Part shown: piece by piece, positions 22,904 through 35,126 of the stretch
Position numbering within the stretch: position 1 is the stretch's first letter
Layout of the letters: each line of letters opens with the position of its first letter
Assembly: GCA_036924285.1 (NCBI GenBank)
Contig: JAYKYS010000001.1
Location: 9,015,501 to 9,079,500 of the forward strand
Source of the DNA: Asterella californica
Lineage: Eukaryota; Streptophyta; Marchantiopsida; Marchantiales; Aytoniaceae
DNA length: 64,000 nt
Direction: 5' to 3'
The notes under the pieces: generated by a model
What the model saw: the letters and a program-made list of their open reading frames with translations, nothing else
The model's database searches: none
What the model was told of the DNA's origin: nothing
Made by a program: the position numbers and the translations under genes

Positions 22904-25900
22904 TACAGTAGTGTTTACGTTCTCAAAAGTGGTTTATATTTTATCGTAAACTATGTTGAAAAATATGTCTCACTCTCACAGAGTAATTTTTTGTTCATTA
23001 CGAAGAATAAATTTCATTTGTACTTCGCGGATGTGTGCTTACGTGGCACGGATGTATGTATACACATCACAGATGTGTTTTGAGAAACATCCTTCAAAAT
23101 TTGTCTTTTTTCTTTTCAGTTATATTTTCTGCTGAAGGAGCTATTGTAGAATCGTGGCTGTTTGGGCTCCTGCTGTCCGGAAATGTTTTACGCTGGTATG
23201 GAAAGAACCTAATCAACCAAGAAAATGATAAGTGACCTTATTAAACAAAACTGAATTATCATAATTATAAGTAATATACTTATAGAATTAATAACTACTC
23301 TGGAATGGAAGAAGACATTAGTTGAAATCTGAAAATGCCCCAGTCCTAGAAGTAAAGGAGCGTAACACATGCTAGACTAAGTGTTGATCGATTATTTGCT
23401 AGCAAGTATAAAATTCGAAAACTTGCAAAATACAACATTACTATTTTGTTGAGCTTTCTCTCAGCATTTGATACTTCTCAAACTAGCTATTTGTTAGTCT
23501 GAGCAGCTTTATGGGTGATCATCCAATCCTCATAACCGATCGGGATGTTTTACAAGTTTGTCATTAATCTCATCTTTTATAGTCAATTTGATGAGAGAAC
23601 GTGTTCTAGAGAGTGATTAGATAATGTGCAAAAGATTAGTATAGGTACTTAGGAAACACTGTTATACATGTCGCTGATAGGTAATTACGGGACTGCTAAT
23701 TTTTCTAACAAGAACATCCAGCTGAAGAAGAAAGATACTTGTCGTGAAAGAATTCTTGTGCTCTACTAAATTTAGCTGTAACCAGCCAGAAATCTCCACA
23801 ATGACTGCATATGTTAGGGCGGTATTCAGATGATGTATTGTTTTGCTATTATCAATATCAGTAGAAAGCACGGTGGCATGAAAATAAGTAAACTCAATCT
23901 AATGTTATCTATAATTTATTGCAAAAAGAAGGAAGGCGACAAGAGAAACCAGAGGAAAACCTCTTTAGGTAATTGGAGAAAATCATCCTAAAAAAATTAT
24001 ATAGTATATAATAAGGGAAGAAAATCTCTTGAAGTTGTTGGAGAGAATCATCCTAAGGTCATGCACAATAATGCAATAAAAATGGCAAAATATTGTCCCT
24101 TCCAACCCGAGCTTCTTCACTTCGCAGTGGAATCCAAGTTTTGACCAAACTGAAATTTTGGTTGGATATACTGAAATTTTGCAAAATTATGAAATTGAAA
24201 GGATGCATTCTTACCTATGGATTTGCTTAAAACCATGTTGATCCAAAACTTTTAATGTGAAGTTAACTTTCCTTCTGCCAGTGAATAAAACTCCTTAAAT
24301 GTTCCCTTTCGGTCAATCTAGATTCTCATTCCCATCGTTTCTTTGGGAAAACTTGAACTTCTGCTGGCCTTGAGTTCATTTCGTATACATGAATATCTTC
24401 CCCCACGGCCTTGTACAGTGAATTTCGTTTTCCCTTATCAGAATACATGTAAGTGTTATAAAACTGTATTCTAATAAATTAATATAAAATATAAAATTAT
24501 TTTATAAATATTATATATTAATCACTCTCTAAGTAGCTAACTCATCCGGAGAGAACCCATAAGTGAAGAGCAGACTGTTGCATTCCTTTAGATATAAGTC
24601 TGGAGCAGTAAATGTCAAATCGCATTGTTTACCTGAGGATATTAATTAATGTTCTAACTTTTCCCGCCAGAAAGATTAGAACGTTAATCAGTGTACATGG
24701 GTGAATATCTTCTTTCATATATGAATATCCATCTAAAGTGCAAGTTTTACCGGACGAAAGAAAAAGACAAATGTAAAAAGAAAGAGAATAATCTACAAAC
24801 GTCAGTGACCGGACACGGTAGCGTGCGTGCCATCAAAGTGTTAATGGGAATTATATAAATACTAAAGAAAATATTTAATATTTTAAGAACAAAAAAATAT
24901 ATTTTTATATGTTATATGTTAACTGTAGAGCACATACTCTATCTTCCAAGGAAAAGCAATTATGCGTAGAAAGTGCGGGTTTAGCCAAGAAGAGGAAAAC
25001 GACAAGAAGTAAAAAGTAAGTGGTGTGTAACAGGCTGATAAGGTTGTGAAACTGAAACTAGGGGTGTCATTTATGTCCAAAAAGGTACCTGCTGAGTTCA
25101 CGTAAAAAATGAGACTCACTCGCGGGACCAGCTCAGCCTTGCCCGTCGGGCTTTGTTTGCCGCATGCATTACTCGATCGATGTCGGTATGCGGTCGATTC
25201 TTTTAGCTATATTTGAACTCGTTTTTATTATTACACATACCCCAGATAACGTAGTAATAACAGTTATCGTTAGAAATCTGCACGTCCTGGGTTCGAGCCG
25301 GGTAGATTTGATCTTGAAACATTTGCAGACGTAAGATATAAAATAGTAATGTCTGATCTTGCAGACGAACGATATAAAATAGTACTCTCTGATGGTTTAG
25401 AGGGGTATTGCAGACGAACGATAAAGAAAGTGAGATGCAACGCACAACAAAAACGATAAGGGCGGGCTCATAATGCAGTTTTTCTACACAGTTTAATTTA
25501 ACATCTATCTGTTATTGTCTTTTCGTCAAAAAAAATTAAGTGATAAATTGAACGTCTTTGCATATTCCTCTCTTTTGAACTTGGAAGAAGTAAAATATGT
25601 AAAGAAGTACACACAATATATCACACTATTCGAGTATAGAGAGTATACAGGATATAATCCTCTATCCTCTCTTCCAAATATATATAATCTTCCTCCGGTA
25701 ATGACACTCAAGATCTGTTTCCATAGGCCGTTTTAGACAAGTTCTACCAGTTTTAGAGTATTCGTTTGGAGAAACTCACATGCAAAACTAGTAAATAAAT
25801 TAGTATTATTTTTTGGTCGAAACAAGAAGCGCGTGAGACCAGTGACGTAATCAATTTGTTGTAATTTTTTCTCACAACCGTGCCGCCGAATGCAGCTGCC

Positions 25901-26324
25901 CTTTCACGAACCAGTAAATAACTAAATATGCATCCAAAATGCTCTGGAAAAGATGAGTCGATAAGAAAACAAACGTGATAATAGGGATAATATTAATAAA
26001 ATGGATTGGGTGTTACTACTGGGTTATAAAGTTAGAAAAAAAACTACAAAACTGATTTCGTCAATGACTTTGAGAAGGTCTAAGACTACATATGAGCGCA
26101 ATTGAGAAATCGAAAGGGTCGGAAAACAGAGGGGAATAATTAAAATAAGTTTTCTAAATTATCTTGCCAAATGAAAATAATTGAATTTAAAGTAAAAATA
26201 TATAATATATAATCATCTTTAGTTAACTTGGTTACACATAAACTCAAACCCATAAGTCAAGTATGCAGAATGGTCTTCTTCTTTGTTTTAAGGGACTCCA
26301 TGACCGAATAGAAATAATTTATTT
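22904..26324. other. AT-rich spacer, no gene recognised
   Basis: Apart from module copy 2 (24,640) I see no gene. A direct repeat of about 30 bp (GAGA(A/G)AATCATCCTAA ends) links 23,950 and 24,010. At 25,283-25,300 GGGTTCGAGCCGGG looks like a Pol III box B, but no box A precedes it at tRNA distance. Confidence 0.4.
24640..24735 (+). repeat. Two-hairpin module, copy 2
   Basis: First stem ATTAATGTTCTAACTTT / AAAGATTAGAACGTTAAT, with loop TCCCGCCAG. The second stem is GATATTC/GAATATC-like, weaker than in the other copies. Confidence 0.55.
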
Positions 26325-26445
26325 ACGTATATTAATTTAAAAATAAACCTTTCCACGAAAAAAAGTTTGATCATTAAATATAGAATATGCGTTAATACCT
26401 CTTCCATCTAAACATGGAGGAGGTGAATAATTATGCATGCTTTTG
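26325..26445 (+). repeat. Two-hairpin module, copy 3
   Basis: The first stem is decayed (TATTAATTTA...CATTAAATATA). The second is clear: ACCTCTTCCATCTAAACATG followed by GAGGAGGTGAAT, then ATGCATGC. Confidence 0.55.
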
Positions 26446-26576
26446 TATAATACATATCCACCTGTAGGGGTCTACCGAGTCTGGTTTTTCTTTGTAACTT
26501 TCTCGTTTTGTCTATAACAATCATTTATTAAGAGCATCTCCACTCGAACACTAAACACGGCCTTGGATGATCGTTT

Positions 26577-26640
26577 AGACAGTGGGAGACAGTAGTGAGA
26601 GACAAGAGACAAGTAGTGAGAGACATGAGACAGTAGCATT
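26577..26640 (+). repeat. GAGACAGTAG-type minisatellite
   Basis: Five to six imperfect repeats of about 10-12 bp built on GTGAGAGACA and GAGACAGTAG. Confidence 0.7.
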
Positions 26641-26994
26641 TTTACTGTGGGGGAGGGTGTTGAGGTGAGAAACTCTAGTGTTTTTACATATTCTTTTTCA
26701 TTTCTGTTTTTTCTTTCTTCTGATCTTAGAATCGGTGCATCTTGTGGAGAAACGAGTGAGTATTAAATAGTTTTGGATTTATTGAGATTTTAAGATTACC
26801 GAGTCCCTTGTTTAGGGGTTTTGAGAGACTTTGAAGAACCTTTTAGCTGCATTTAGTGTTTGTTTGTTTTATTTTTTATTTTTCTCTCTTTGTCTTTTTT
26901 TCTACATACAAGGGTTATTCTTTTTAGTGGGTTTCTTTTTTGAGATGTTTTTATTACGAGCACCGTTTGGACGGATATCGTCTCTTTTGTAGCT

Positions 26995-29900
26995 ATGAGT
27001 ACTCTCTCTCCCATGAGACCGAGACTGATTCAAGACACACCATGTCCGATGTGCAAACAATTATTTACTTCGCAAGGGGTAAAATCTCATGTGAGAAAGA
27101 TGTACAAGATCTATGATAGGATCACATGAGATGCCCAGATTAGCCGAAAGCGGAGATCTACACGTGTTGTCATTATGGCACCGTTAGCTCTTCTTTATGG
27201 AGTTCTTCCTGAGTCGTGGGAGTGGTTGAGAGTCCACTCTGGCACTATTCTGAGTTTGTTCGAAATGAGTTTCTCTTGTCCGCGTTTGTTCCATCGGTTA
27301 CCTCGTGCTTTTCATAACGAGGTGAGGCAAGCATTCCGTCTACCCCTCGACATGTTGGTCCGGAACACCAGGGTTGAGGCGGCGTGGTTGCTCTTTCTCT
27401 TACTTCTTCGTTGGTGTCTCCGTTATACTCGAGCTGGCAGAGGAGGACATCGGGAGGTGGTGGCTCGTCTTTGGAGATTCCGTGCAGGTTATTGGATGAC
27501 TTTATAGGAGAATCTGTACGTGCGGTACGAGATAGGAGTGAGTCTGTCTCTACACGTGATGTCTCATCTTTCGCTTGCATACGACGTTGTAGGATGTTAG
27601 ACCAAGCTGGAGAGTACAGTAGAGCTGCTAGTGCATTGCATCTTTTGTTAGTGACATGTTCCTACTGAGGAGACGATCGCTGCGTTGCGTTTCCTTCACC
27701 CTTCACCCTTCACCGGATGACTCCCCACCACATGAGGTTCAAGACTATCAGCCTGAGGAGCCATTATGTCTTGATAGATCCTTGTTTGCTCAGGCCTTGT
27801 GTACAGCTCCACGTCTATCCTCTGGAGGTCTGTCTGGGATGGTTTACGATCACCTACGGGATTGTTTTCAGACAGACGACCCCTCTAGTGATTTCACGGA
27901 GCTTTTTCAAGTAGTGGCTCCAGTAGCTTAGGGACATATTCCTCAGTCTATAGCTCAAGTACTGGAGGCAGCTAGATTTTTGACCATGACGAAGGATGGT
28001 GGTGAGATTCGAATGATAGTCATCCGGTGAGATTTTCTTACGACTTATTAGTACTTTCATTGTCTTACAGCTTCGAGATACTTTTCAAGACCACCTTTTT
28101 CCACATCAATTCGGAGTTGCGACGCTTGGAGGTTGTGAGTCTATGTCTTTCGGCATTAGGGCTCTCTTAGACATCCATCTCGATTGAGTTGTCTTACAAG
28201 TGACGTGAAAAATACTTTTAATAGCATTTCTCGCGCTTCCATCTTTAGGGAGCTCATGGATGACGGTGGATCTCTGAGGGGTCTCATTCTCTTTGTGTGA
28301 TCGTTCTATGGTTCTTCCTCCCCTCTCTATTACCAGCACGGTTCTATGATAGAGGAGTTTACAGTCATCAGCTCTGCTTCGCGGTCGGGAGATCCTTTGG
28401 GTGGATCCCTCTTTGCCTTAGCTCACTATAGAGCTCTCTTGGCCACCGCCTTGGCTGCTCCAGGTTGTGTTTTTTCATCTCTAGCTGATGATATGCACAT
28501 CTTAGCTCCTGGTGGACCAAGTCGGTGTTGCCTTTGATCACCTTGTCTCTCAATTGACCTTGGTAGGGCTGAGAGTGAAGGTATCAAAGTGCAAAGCTTG
28601 GTCTCTCATAGGTGTACCGTCGGACCTCCAGCTCCCGGAAAGATTTGTCACGCCCACTGATGGTGTACGCATCCTCGGAGTACCGGTGGGTACAGAGGAC
28701 TTTGTCTCTCGGTTCTTGGATGTTGCATTTTGCATATCAAGGATCTCCCTATGTTAGAGGACCCACAGGTTGTCTTTGGTATCCTTTCCTCTTCCATTGC
28801 ACGTCATCCTAGTTACTTACTCCGCACAATATCTCCATCTTCTATCTTCATCTCGCGCCTTAGAGAGTTTGATAGGAAGATCATGGGAGTGTTTGACGAG
28901 ATCGTAGGACTAGGGACCTTTGACTGTGTGACAGGACCTCTCGTACATAGACAAACATCTTTGTTGATATCATGTGGCGGGGTGGGCTTATTATCCACGG
29001 AGGAGATTTCTCCGGCAGCCTTTTTGGTAGTTGGGCACTCTCAACACCTTGGCTCTGTTCTCTCCTTCTCGTGCGAGACAGACCTATTCCGGAGAGCTAT
29101 GTGATAGAGGTGGAGGATGGTTCTTATCCACTACAGACGTGTCTCCATGAAACAAGAGATAGTCTGACTCTTGAGGCATGTGAGGCACACCCTTGATTCG
29201 GTACCTTAGCTTCCAATGGATCTCGCAACTTCAGTCCTCTCTAACGAGACACCACTTCCAGTAGGTTCTCTATGCACTCTTAGTGAATCCTTCCATCTCA
29301 CGAGATACTAGAGCTCGACTCCGCTCTTGTTCAGACAAGGACGCATACTCTTGGCTCATAGCTCGACCTTGCATTAGAGCGTTCTGACTCACACCGACTA
29401 TCTTCTCTACAATGATGAGGTTCCACCTAGGCTTGGTCCAGCCTGGTACTTCGGCACTATCCACTTGCGAGTCCGGGGTCTCACTCGACACCTCGGGTCA
29501 TCACCTTGCTCGATGTTCTCATGATGGAGAGCGGCTAGCTACCCACGATGCCATCAGGGACGTCGTGTTTGCCTTAGCACGGGAGAGCGGTCACATGACG
29601 TGGGAGAGCGTTGGTATGCTCTTCAGATGGGAGGATCAGTGACCTGTACATGATGAGGGAGGATCAGATCTTAGTGGTTGATGTGGTTGTCACAGATCTG
29701 ACACGAGACGCACTGACGGCATAGGTGATCACTCATCTCTCAAGATGGATGGCAGGTGTGGCGGTAGCAGCAAAGGTAATCAAATATAAGGATATGCAGG
29801 TGAGACATCGATTTATCTCCTTAGCATTGGAGATACGGATCGACAGCTTTGGAGTTCGATGTCTTTCTGCGAGATTGTGCTAGAGCCTACCATGAGAGGC

Positions 29901-30050
29901 GTCAGGAGGTACCACTTTCTCTTTTTTCTGTACTACATTTTTCAGACAGCGAGTTTCCATTGCTCTATAGAGAGCTTTAGCAAGCACGGTCTACAGGAGG
30001 ACAATCGCAGTAGGCGATGCTACTTCATGTGCACTTGTTTTTTGTCGAAG
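26995..30050 (+). pseudogene. Retroelement relic: C2H2 finger, reverse transcriptase, C-terminal domain
   Basis: An ATG at 26,995 opens a frame with CPMCKQLFTSQGVKSHVRKM, a C2H2 finger whose last ligand has become Tyr (TAC). It stops at 27,127. Pieces in shifting frames follow in order: an N-terminal helical part (27,175-27,440); the RT finger region (RLSSGGLSGMVYDHLRDCF near 27,815); motif A, LTSDVKNTFNS (about 28,190-28,225); motif B, SRSGDPLGGSLFALAH (28,380-28,430); motif C, LADDMHILAP (28,480-28,510); a thumb part; then HHLARC...RLATHDAIRDVVFALARE (29,495-29,600) and VVVTDLTRDALTA (29,680-29,720). The last block resembles the C-terminal nuclease-like part of a plant RT family. Several stops and frameshifts make it dead, yet motif A Asp and the motif C DD are unchanged. 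A non-LTR element with restriction-like endonuclease is the likeliest origin. Confidence 0.72.
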
Positions 30051-30062
30051 TATTGACTTTCT

Positions 30063-30240
30063 TGTGTCCAACATTATAGGTGCGATAGACGATCTTAGAG
30101 CTACTGATAGCGAGGCTTAGCCCCGGTGTTCTTCTCTTCGGAGTGGTAGTTGTTTGGCCCTTCGGATCCTTCTCTCCCTTGTAAGGCTTGATGGGGTCCT
30201 CCCATCTGTTTGCTATTATTGGGTCGCATTTTTGGCCCTG
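30063..30240 (+). repeat. Family-R interspersed repeat, long copy
   Basis: Matches the copy at 8,735 from GTGTCCAACATTATAG to the GCTTGATGGGGTCCTCCCATC core (30,186). It starts about 10 bp after the end of the retroelement relic, so it may be that element's 3' tail or an insertion beside it. Confidence 0.75.
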
Positions 30241-30931
30241 GATGATCCGGCTTTCGGTCTACTTTGAAACCACATAAGCGAAAGAGAAAACATGATTTCA
30301 TGTGCTCTTCTTCTATTCGTGAAGAAAGTAACGTGAAAGTTTACCAGGACGGTACATGCCACATATACCATGACAAGAGACGTTTAACAAACTTTCTCGC
30401 CCACCAAGCTAAAGTAACGACTGCTTACCGGATAGTATAGTGTAGCTGCGTCATTAAGAAGGTTAACATTTTAAGTAATACTTCTTGGGAGGAGAAACTT
30501 TGTCTAGGTTTATTAATACTAAAGCCTAATTAGCCATGGATGGTTTTGGGATGAAAGGCAATACGACCGAATAAGCGAATAAGCGACCAAAGTGCACTTC
30601 TGGCCGGTGGAGGAAAAGGACAATGTAAAAATACTTTTTTTTTCTCTTATGTCAGCACGAGTTTCTGAGAGCTAGCACGACAAACACAAAATTCGGATCA
30701 TAGTACCAGACGTAACAGCGAGATTATGGAATATAAAATTATACAATATATATAATATATAAATAAAAATTTTAATTTTTAATTAATTATTTTTAATTTT
30801 TAATTTTAGAAATATCTGAAAACACGAGGAGAGTAAGAGATAACCCATAAAGTTTGACCCCAGTGCCGCGCTTCAAAACATACAAGTCCGGGAACTATTG
30901 CTCATTAAACCACTAATGTACAGTAAGTTTA

Positions 30932-31028
30932 TTTAATATCTAACTCTTTCTGCCGGAAGGGTTAGGTATTAAATTAAACTCCTTGCATATTCAATTCCTC
31001 CATCTTCTGATGGAGGAGGTGAATATGC
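30932..31028 (+). repeat. Two-hairpin module, copy 4
   Basis: First stem TTTAATATCTAACTCTTTC / GGGTTAGGTATTAAATTAAA. The second stem is very strong: GCATATTC...CCTCCATC pairs with GATGGAGGAGGTGAATATGC. Confidence 0.7.
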
Positions 31029-31278
31029 AAGAAAAGTGTACTATCGAGAACGCATCTCCAAAAATTACCCACAGAAACAGACCCTAAGTGACCTTGTCAC
31101 GATTCAAATTTTGCCCTTATTTTGGTTACAGAAGTCACGAGTACGGCCTAGAACTCTGTGGCCGGTCCAGGCCAACCAAGTTTGAAGATATAAAAGTCTT
31201 AGCTTTTTTGCATATTATCACCCTCTTCTTGATGAAATAGACAAATATGTAGTTTGTTACTTAACTTTTACTAACGAA

Positions 31279-31362
31279 AAATTTAGGTCAGAAATTAACT
31301 CGAAATGTAATTGGGTGATCATCACCTAATTACATTTTGAGTTAATTTCTTACCTAAATTTA
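31279..31362. repeat. Long hairpin, about 40-bp arms
   Basis: AAATTTAGGT(C)AGAAATTAACTC...GGGTGAT faces its complement with a few mismatches and almost no loop (centre near 31,320). A third, partial copy of the arm (AAATGTAATTGGGTGATCA) follows at 31,363. Confidence 0.85.
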
Positions 31363-31837
31363 AATGTAATTGGGTGATCAGCAGTTCACATGTATATACT
31401 TTGGAGAGTACATTTGTCAGCTCTTCTCTTATTGTTTATATCTGGATCCTCTGCGTTTCCAAGTTAAGGTAACAGTGAATATTTATAAAATACTTTGATT
31501 TTTCTTCTCAACTTACAAGATTTTCTATTAACATTTATATTTTTCCTGATCCCAGAAGTCGATCTTCCATGCATTCCCATGCACCGTGCGTCTAGATTTA
31601 GAAAACGAGTGACAACGTTAACCACAATTGCCGACTATGTAATTCTAATGAAACGGGACGAAAGAAGCTGTACAATCTGGGAAGCACGCAACGCAACCAT
31701 CTCCATGCAGCAGAACTAGCCACCGGCTCAAACAAACGGTATATCTGGGAGACTCTCACGACCTACATGAAAATGGAGTGGCGCATAACTTTTTCGCACT
31801 TGCGAGGACAACAGCTAGGTCTCGGCCCCAGTTCAGT

Positions 31838-32390
31838 TGGAGCCTAACCGAACCATGTGGTTTATAGCAGTTTAGGTTTGGTCAACCATGGTTTGGTTAA
31901 GATTCAACATAATTTATATGGTTCTGCTTATAACGGTTCAGGTTGAAACAGTTCTGTCTAAAATAGATCTTTTCAATATCCCATAAAGATGGTTCAGTTC
32001 AGGTTCAGATGGTTCGAACTCTTCCTTAAACAACTCAATCAAGATTTAAATAATATATATTTTTATAACATCATGTGTAATTTGCAACTCGAAAATTTTT
32101 ATATTATAGATTATAGACTAAATCTTTAATCGATTAAACGGTCATGACTATGGTTTATACGTTTCATAGTGGTTCAGGTTCAGATTCTTTTAAATGATTT
32201 GGTTTATTAGTTTCATGATTTGAGTGGTTTGGTTTAAATGGTTTCATGATTAAAACAATTCAGTTTACACGGTTTCTGGGTTTCTGGTTTAAATAATTTG
32301 GTTCACTTTCGATTCAGGTTGAAATATTCTTTAACCAGTTGTTCAATAATGGTTCATTCCAGACTTTCTCAAACCGGTTTGAGACGAACC
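31838..32390 (+). repeat. Degenerate GGTTCA/GGTTTGGTT-rich tract
   Basis: Irregular repeats of TGGTTCAGGTTCA, TGGTTTGGTT and relatives run for about 550 bp without a fixed period. This looks like an old, slipped simple repeat. Confidence 0.6.
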
Positions 32391-33728
32391 GAACTGAGTC
32401 CGAGGTCTAACAACATCGAGGACAATGCCAGAAAACACCACCTACAGTCAGCAAAAGTTGATTTCTAAAAACAAAACCGAATCAAGAATTGATGTACGAG
32501 GTGGGGGACACAGTACCCACAATCGGGAGCATCTATGATAAACAAATGATAAATGATATCACTTGTCCTTTGGAGTCTTCGTGGACTATGAAACTGTCCA
32601 TGTGAGTTAACACGGGACTAGATGAGAAGTTTCATTAATAATTTACAGCATACATTTCCAACCGTGCCTGCAAAGGATTTAACCACGAACTTTTTCTTAG
32701 AAAACTTTAGGCTAAAATCGATCTTCGATCTATAATGTTATTCGAGGGCACAGTTGTAAAAGTTTCTGAAAAATGCTTTTTACGCTGCACGAAGCGTCTG
32801 CACAGGAGTTGCTTATGGGCCGTAAAGTCCTTCCTAGAGGCGGTAGCCGAGGGGACTCCCCAACTCTGGACAGGCCCTCCTGCTGCCCAAAAAGACCGCC
32901 TACATCTAGAGACACACTCTCGGGTGCTCTCTGGGCGAAAATTGTCATCCTCAACATTCGATCCACCAACGTGTGCCTGCGCCCAGCCTGTCGAGCGGCC
33001 GCCTAGGTTCGATTAGGCTCCTAACTTGTCCGTTAGTTTCCCTCTCATTTCTCTTACACATGCTCTCCGTGGACGAGCAGCGACGCATGGGCTCTATTTT
33101 CGGTCCTCGTTGTACATTTGTGGCGATTAACAGCTTTTTAATCGATCTGCGCTTCTTGTAAAACAAAGCAAAAAGGAACTTGAGACTGTACGTGGTTCTG
33201 AGTGATAATCAACACATGTGTAACTAATGTGTCACATAATTATTCGGTGCTTGAGTTGTTCTTTACGATCGCATCATGGATCAAAATGCTAACTATCATC
33301 ACCACCTCGATATACCTCAAGGGGCAATGATGGAGTCCTTTGACTAGCTAGTACTACATCTCTAGACTGTCGACATAGCAGATTACCGTAGTGTACTGAC
33401 TCAGTAAAGTGTTCAAGGCTTAGCTCAGAGCTTTGAAATTTCACCAAGTTGAACGGAGATTAAGAGCAGCTATTGAGCGTAACCTATCGATTACTATGAA
33501 ATAGAGAATCAAGATTTCTACTCTTCATCTGATCAACCATTTCCTTGCAGGTGCCAAACTGTCTGCTCTAACTTCTATCTGAATTCTTCACCTGAATTCG
33601 GTGATCATGATCGCGATTGTGATAATATTGTGTCTGCTTTCTTACGTGCACCCCATCATTGACATCTATGAAAATGTTATACAATGCAAAAGCTAAAATC
33701 GTAAGTGGCATGAGAAAGGTTACCACTT
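32391..33728. other. No gene recognised; GC-rich island at 32,780-33,010
   Basis: A GC-rich island stands out in AT-rich surroundings. Frames on both strands cover the same bases (32,730-33,166), so they cannot all be real, and none matches a family I know. Confidence 0.35.
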
Positions 33729-35126
33729 TCAAAATCTTTTACCTGCACTCGAGCTCGACTTGGTGCCTGGATGCTTATCTCCCCGCTTGCCCTTTGGGGA
33801 TTTCTTTGAAGGTTGATTCTCCTTGGTTTCCTCGTATTCCGGGGTAAGTTCATCCCTCTCCAGCTTCGAATTCTTCGTTGCGGTTTTCTTCGGTAAGAGA
33901 ATCGGATGGATATTCGGCAGGACACCGCTTTGTGATATAGTTACATCCGCCAGAAGGTTTCCCAGCTCCTCGTCATTGCGCACGGCAAGCTGTATATGCC
34001 TCGGGATGATTCTTGTCTTTTTGTTATCCCTACATGCATTGCCTGACAGCTCCAGTATCTGCAGTATTATCACAACCAATGATATGAAGGTATGGCACTG
34101 TTAACGGTATCCAAATGATCTAGAAGGAAAGTAACAGATGAATATCTTGAAGTTATATTAGCCTTGTGCACGTGGGTACTGGTAGGAGCACGGAAAACTA
34201 ATCGAAGGTTCCGGAATTCAAACCTTTCAGCAAAATCGCGAATGAAGAGCCTGTAGCTAGAAAACTTAACACCTGTAGTAAGGGAACACTAGGCAAAGTT
34301 TCAAGCTTTCCGTGAGCGCAATCGACAAAGTCTTCGCAAACTGATCGGTCTTGCGCGCTTGAGGATTTCTTGAGCAGGGAAACCTCGCGAAAGAGGTAAA
34401 TTCAGTTCGCAGGCAGCCACAGGAGGATGGGTGAAGTGGATGAGCGCACAGATGGGAGAAAACTTTTTTTTCTCTAGAGGAAAGAAAAACTGGAAAATTT
34501 CACCCATATGTGCTGTAAAAGAAGCTTAAACACTCAAATCCGAAACGAGAATCTCGAACTGAAACAATCTGAAACGTTCAGTAGAAAAGCTACCTCATAA
34601 AAGATCTATCTAGAAGATAATCTACATTATTGTCTTGTCGGGAATAATCTGTCAGACTCGTCACGTTCAAATGTAGAGCTTTGATATATATATCCCTTAG
34701 GCTATTGCTTTTGGTAAGACTCTTGCGATCACCGAATCGACTGAATATCTCGAGAAACTCGTCAACTGAATCCTGTGTTAGGCCAACCAGCGCGCCTAAG
34801 CCGGATCATTCCAGAACCAGCCTCCTTTCACATCTCTTATGATGTGTTCTACGCCGATTCACCCACCAATATCAGACTAAAGATACAACCTTTGCCAGAT
34901 AATCACCGAGCAATCATGATAACTAAAAGGTTATGGTAATTACCTCCGCAGTTAGATACTCAAGAACTGCTGCAAGATAAACAGGAGCGCCTGAGGCAAT
35001 ACGTTTAGCATATCGCCCGGTTTTCAGAAATCGAGCCAATCGTGCCACCGGAAATTGGAGTCCAGCTTTCTGAGACTTCGATACCGACTTCTTCTTATTC
35101 TTTGGGGATTGATTACGGCCTGACAT
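33729..35126 (-). CDS. Histone H2A, H2A.W-like variant, two exons
   Basis: Core histone of the nucleosome. Exon 1 runs 35,126-34,944, an 885-bp GT-AG intron runs 34,943-34,059, and exon 2 runs 34,058-33,729 ending in TGA. They join in phase 0 at AE|ILEL and give 170 residues. I chose the ATG at 35,126 because it yields MSGR, the classic H2A start; the frame continues upstream without another ATG. The histone fold is complete (AGLQFPV at 21-27, [24 protein letters not shown]). Acidic-patch residues fall at their standard numbers: E56, E61, E64, D90, E91, E92. KSVSKS before the fold, [13 protein letters not shown] and a KKSPKG tail resemble plant H2A.W, the heterochromatin variant with a KSPK motif. 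Oddities are an Ala for Gly in FPV(A)R, YAKRIASG in loop 1, and a long acidic insert before the SPK motif. The codon before the stop region contains GCAG|GTAAAAG, a possible donor, so a further exon cannot be excluded. Confidence 0.9.

Noticed and set aside
32730..33166. Overlapping frames on both strands in a GC-rich island
   Set aside because: They share the same bases and none shows a domain; open frames are expected in GC-rich sequence.
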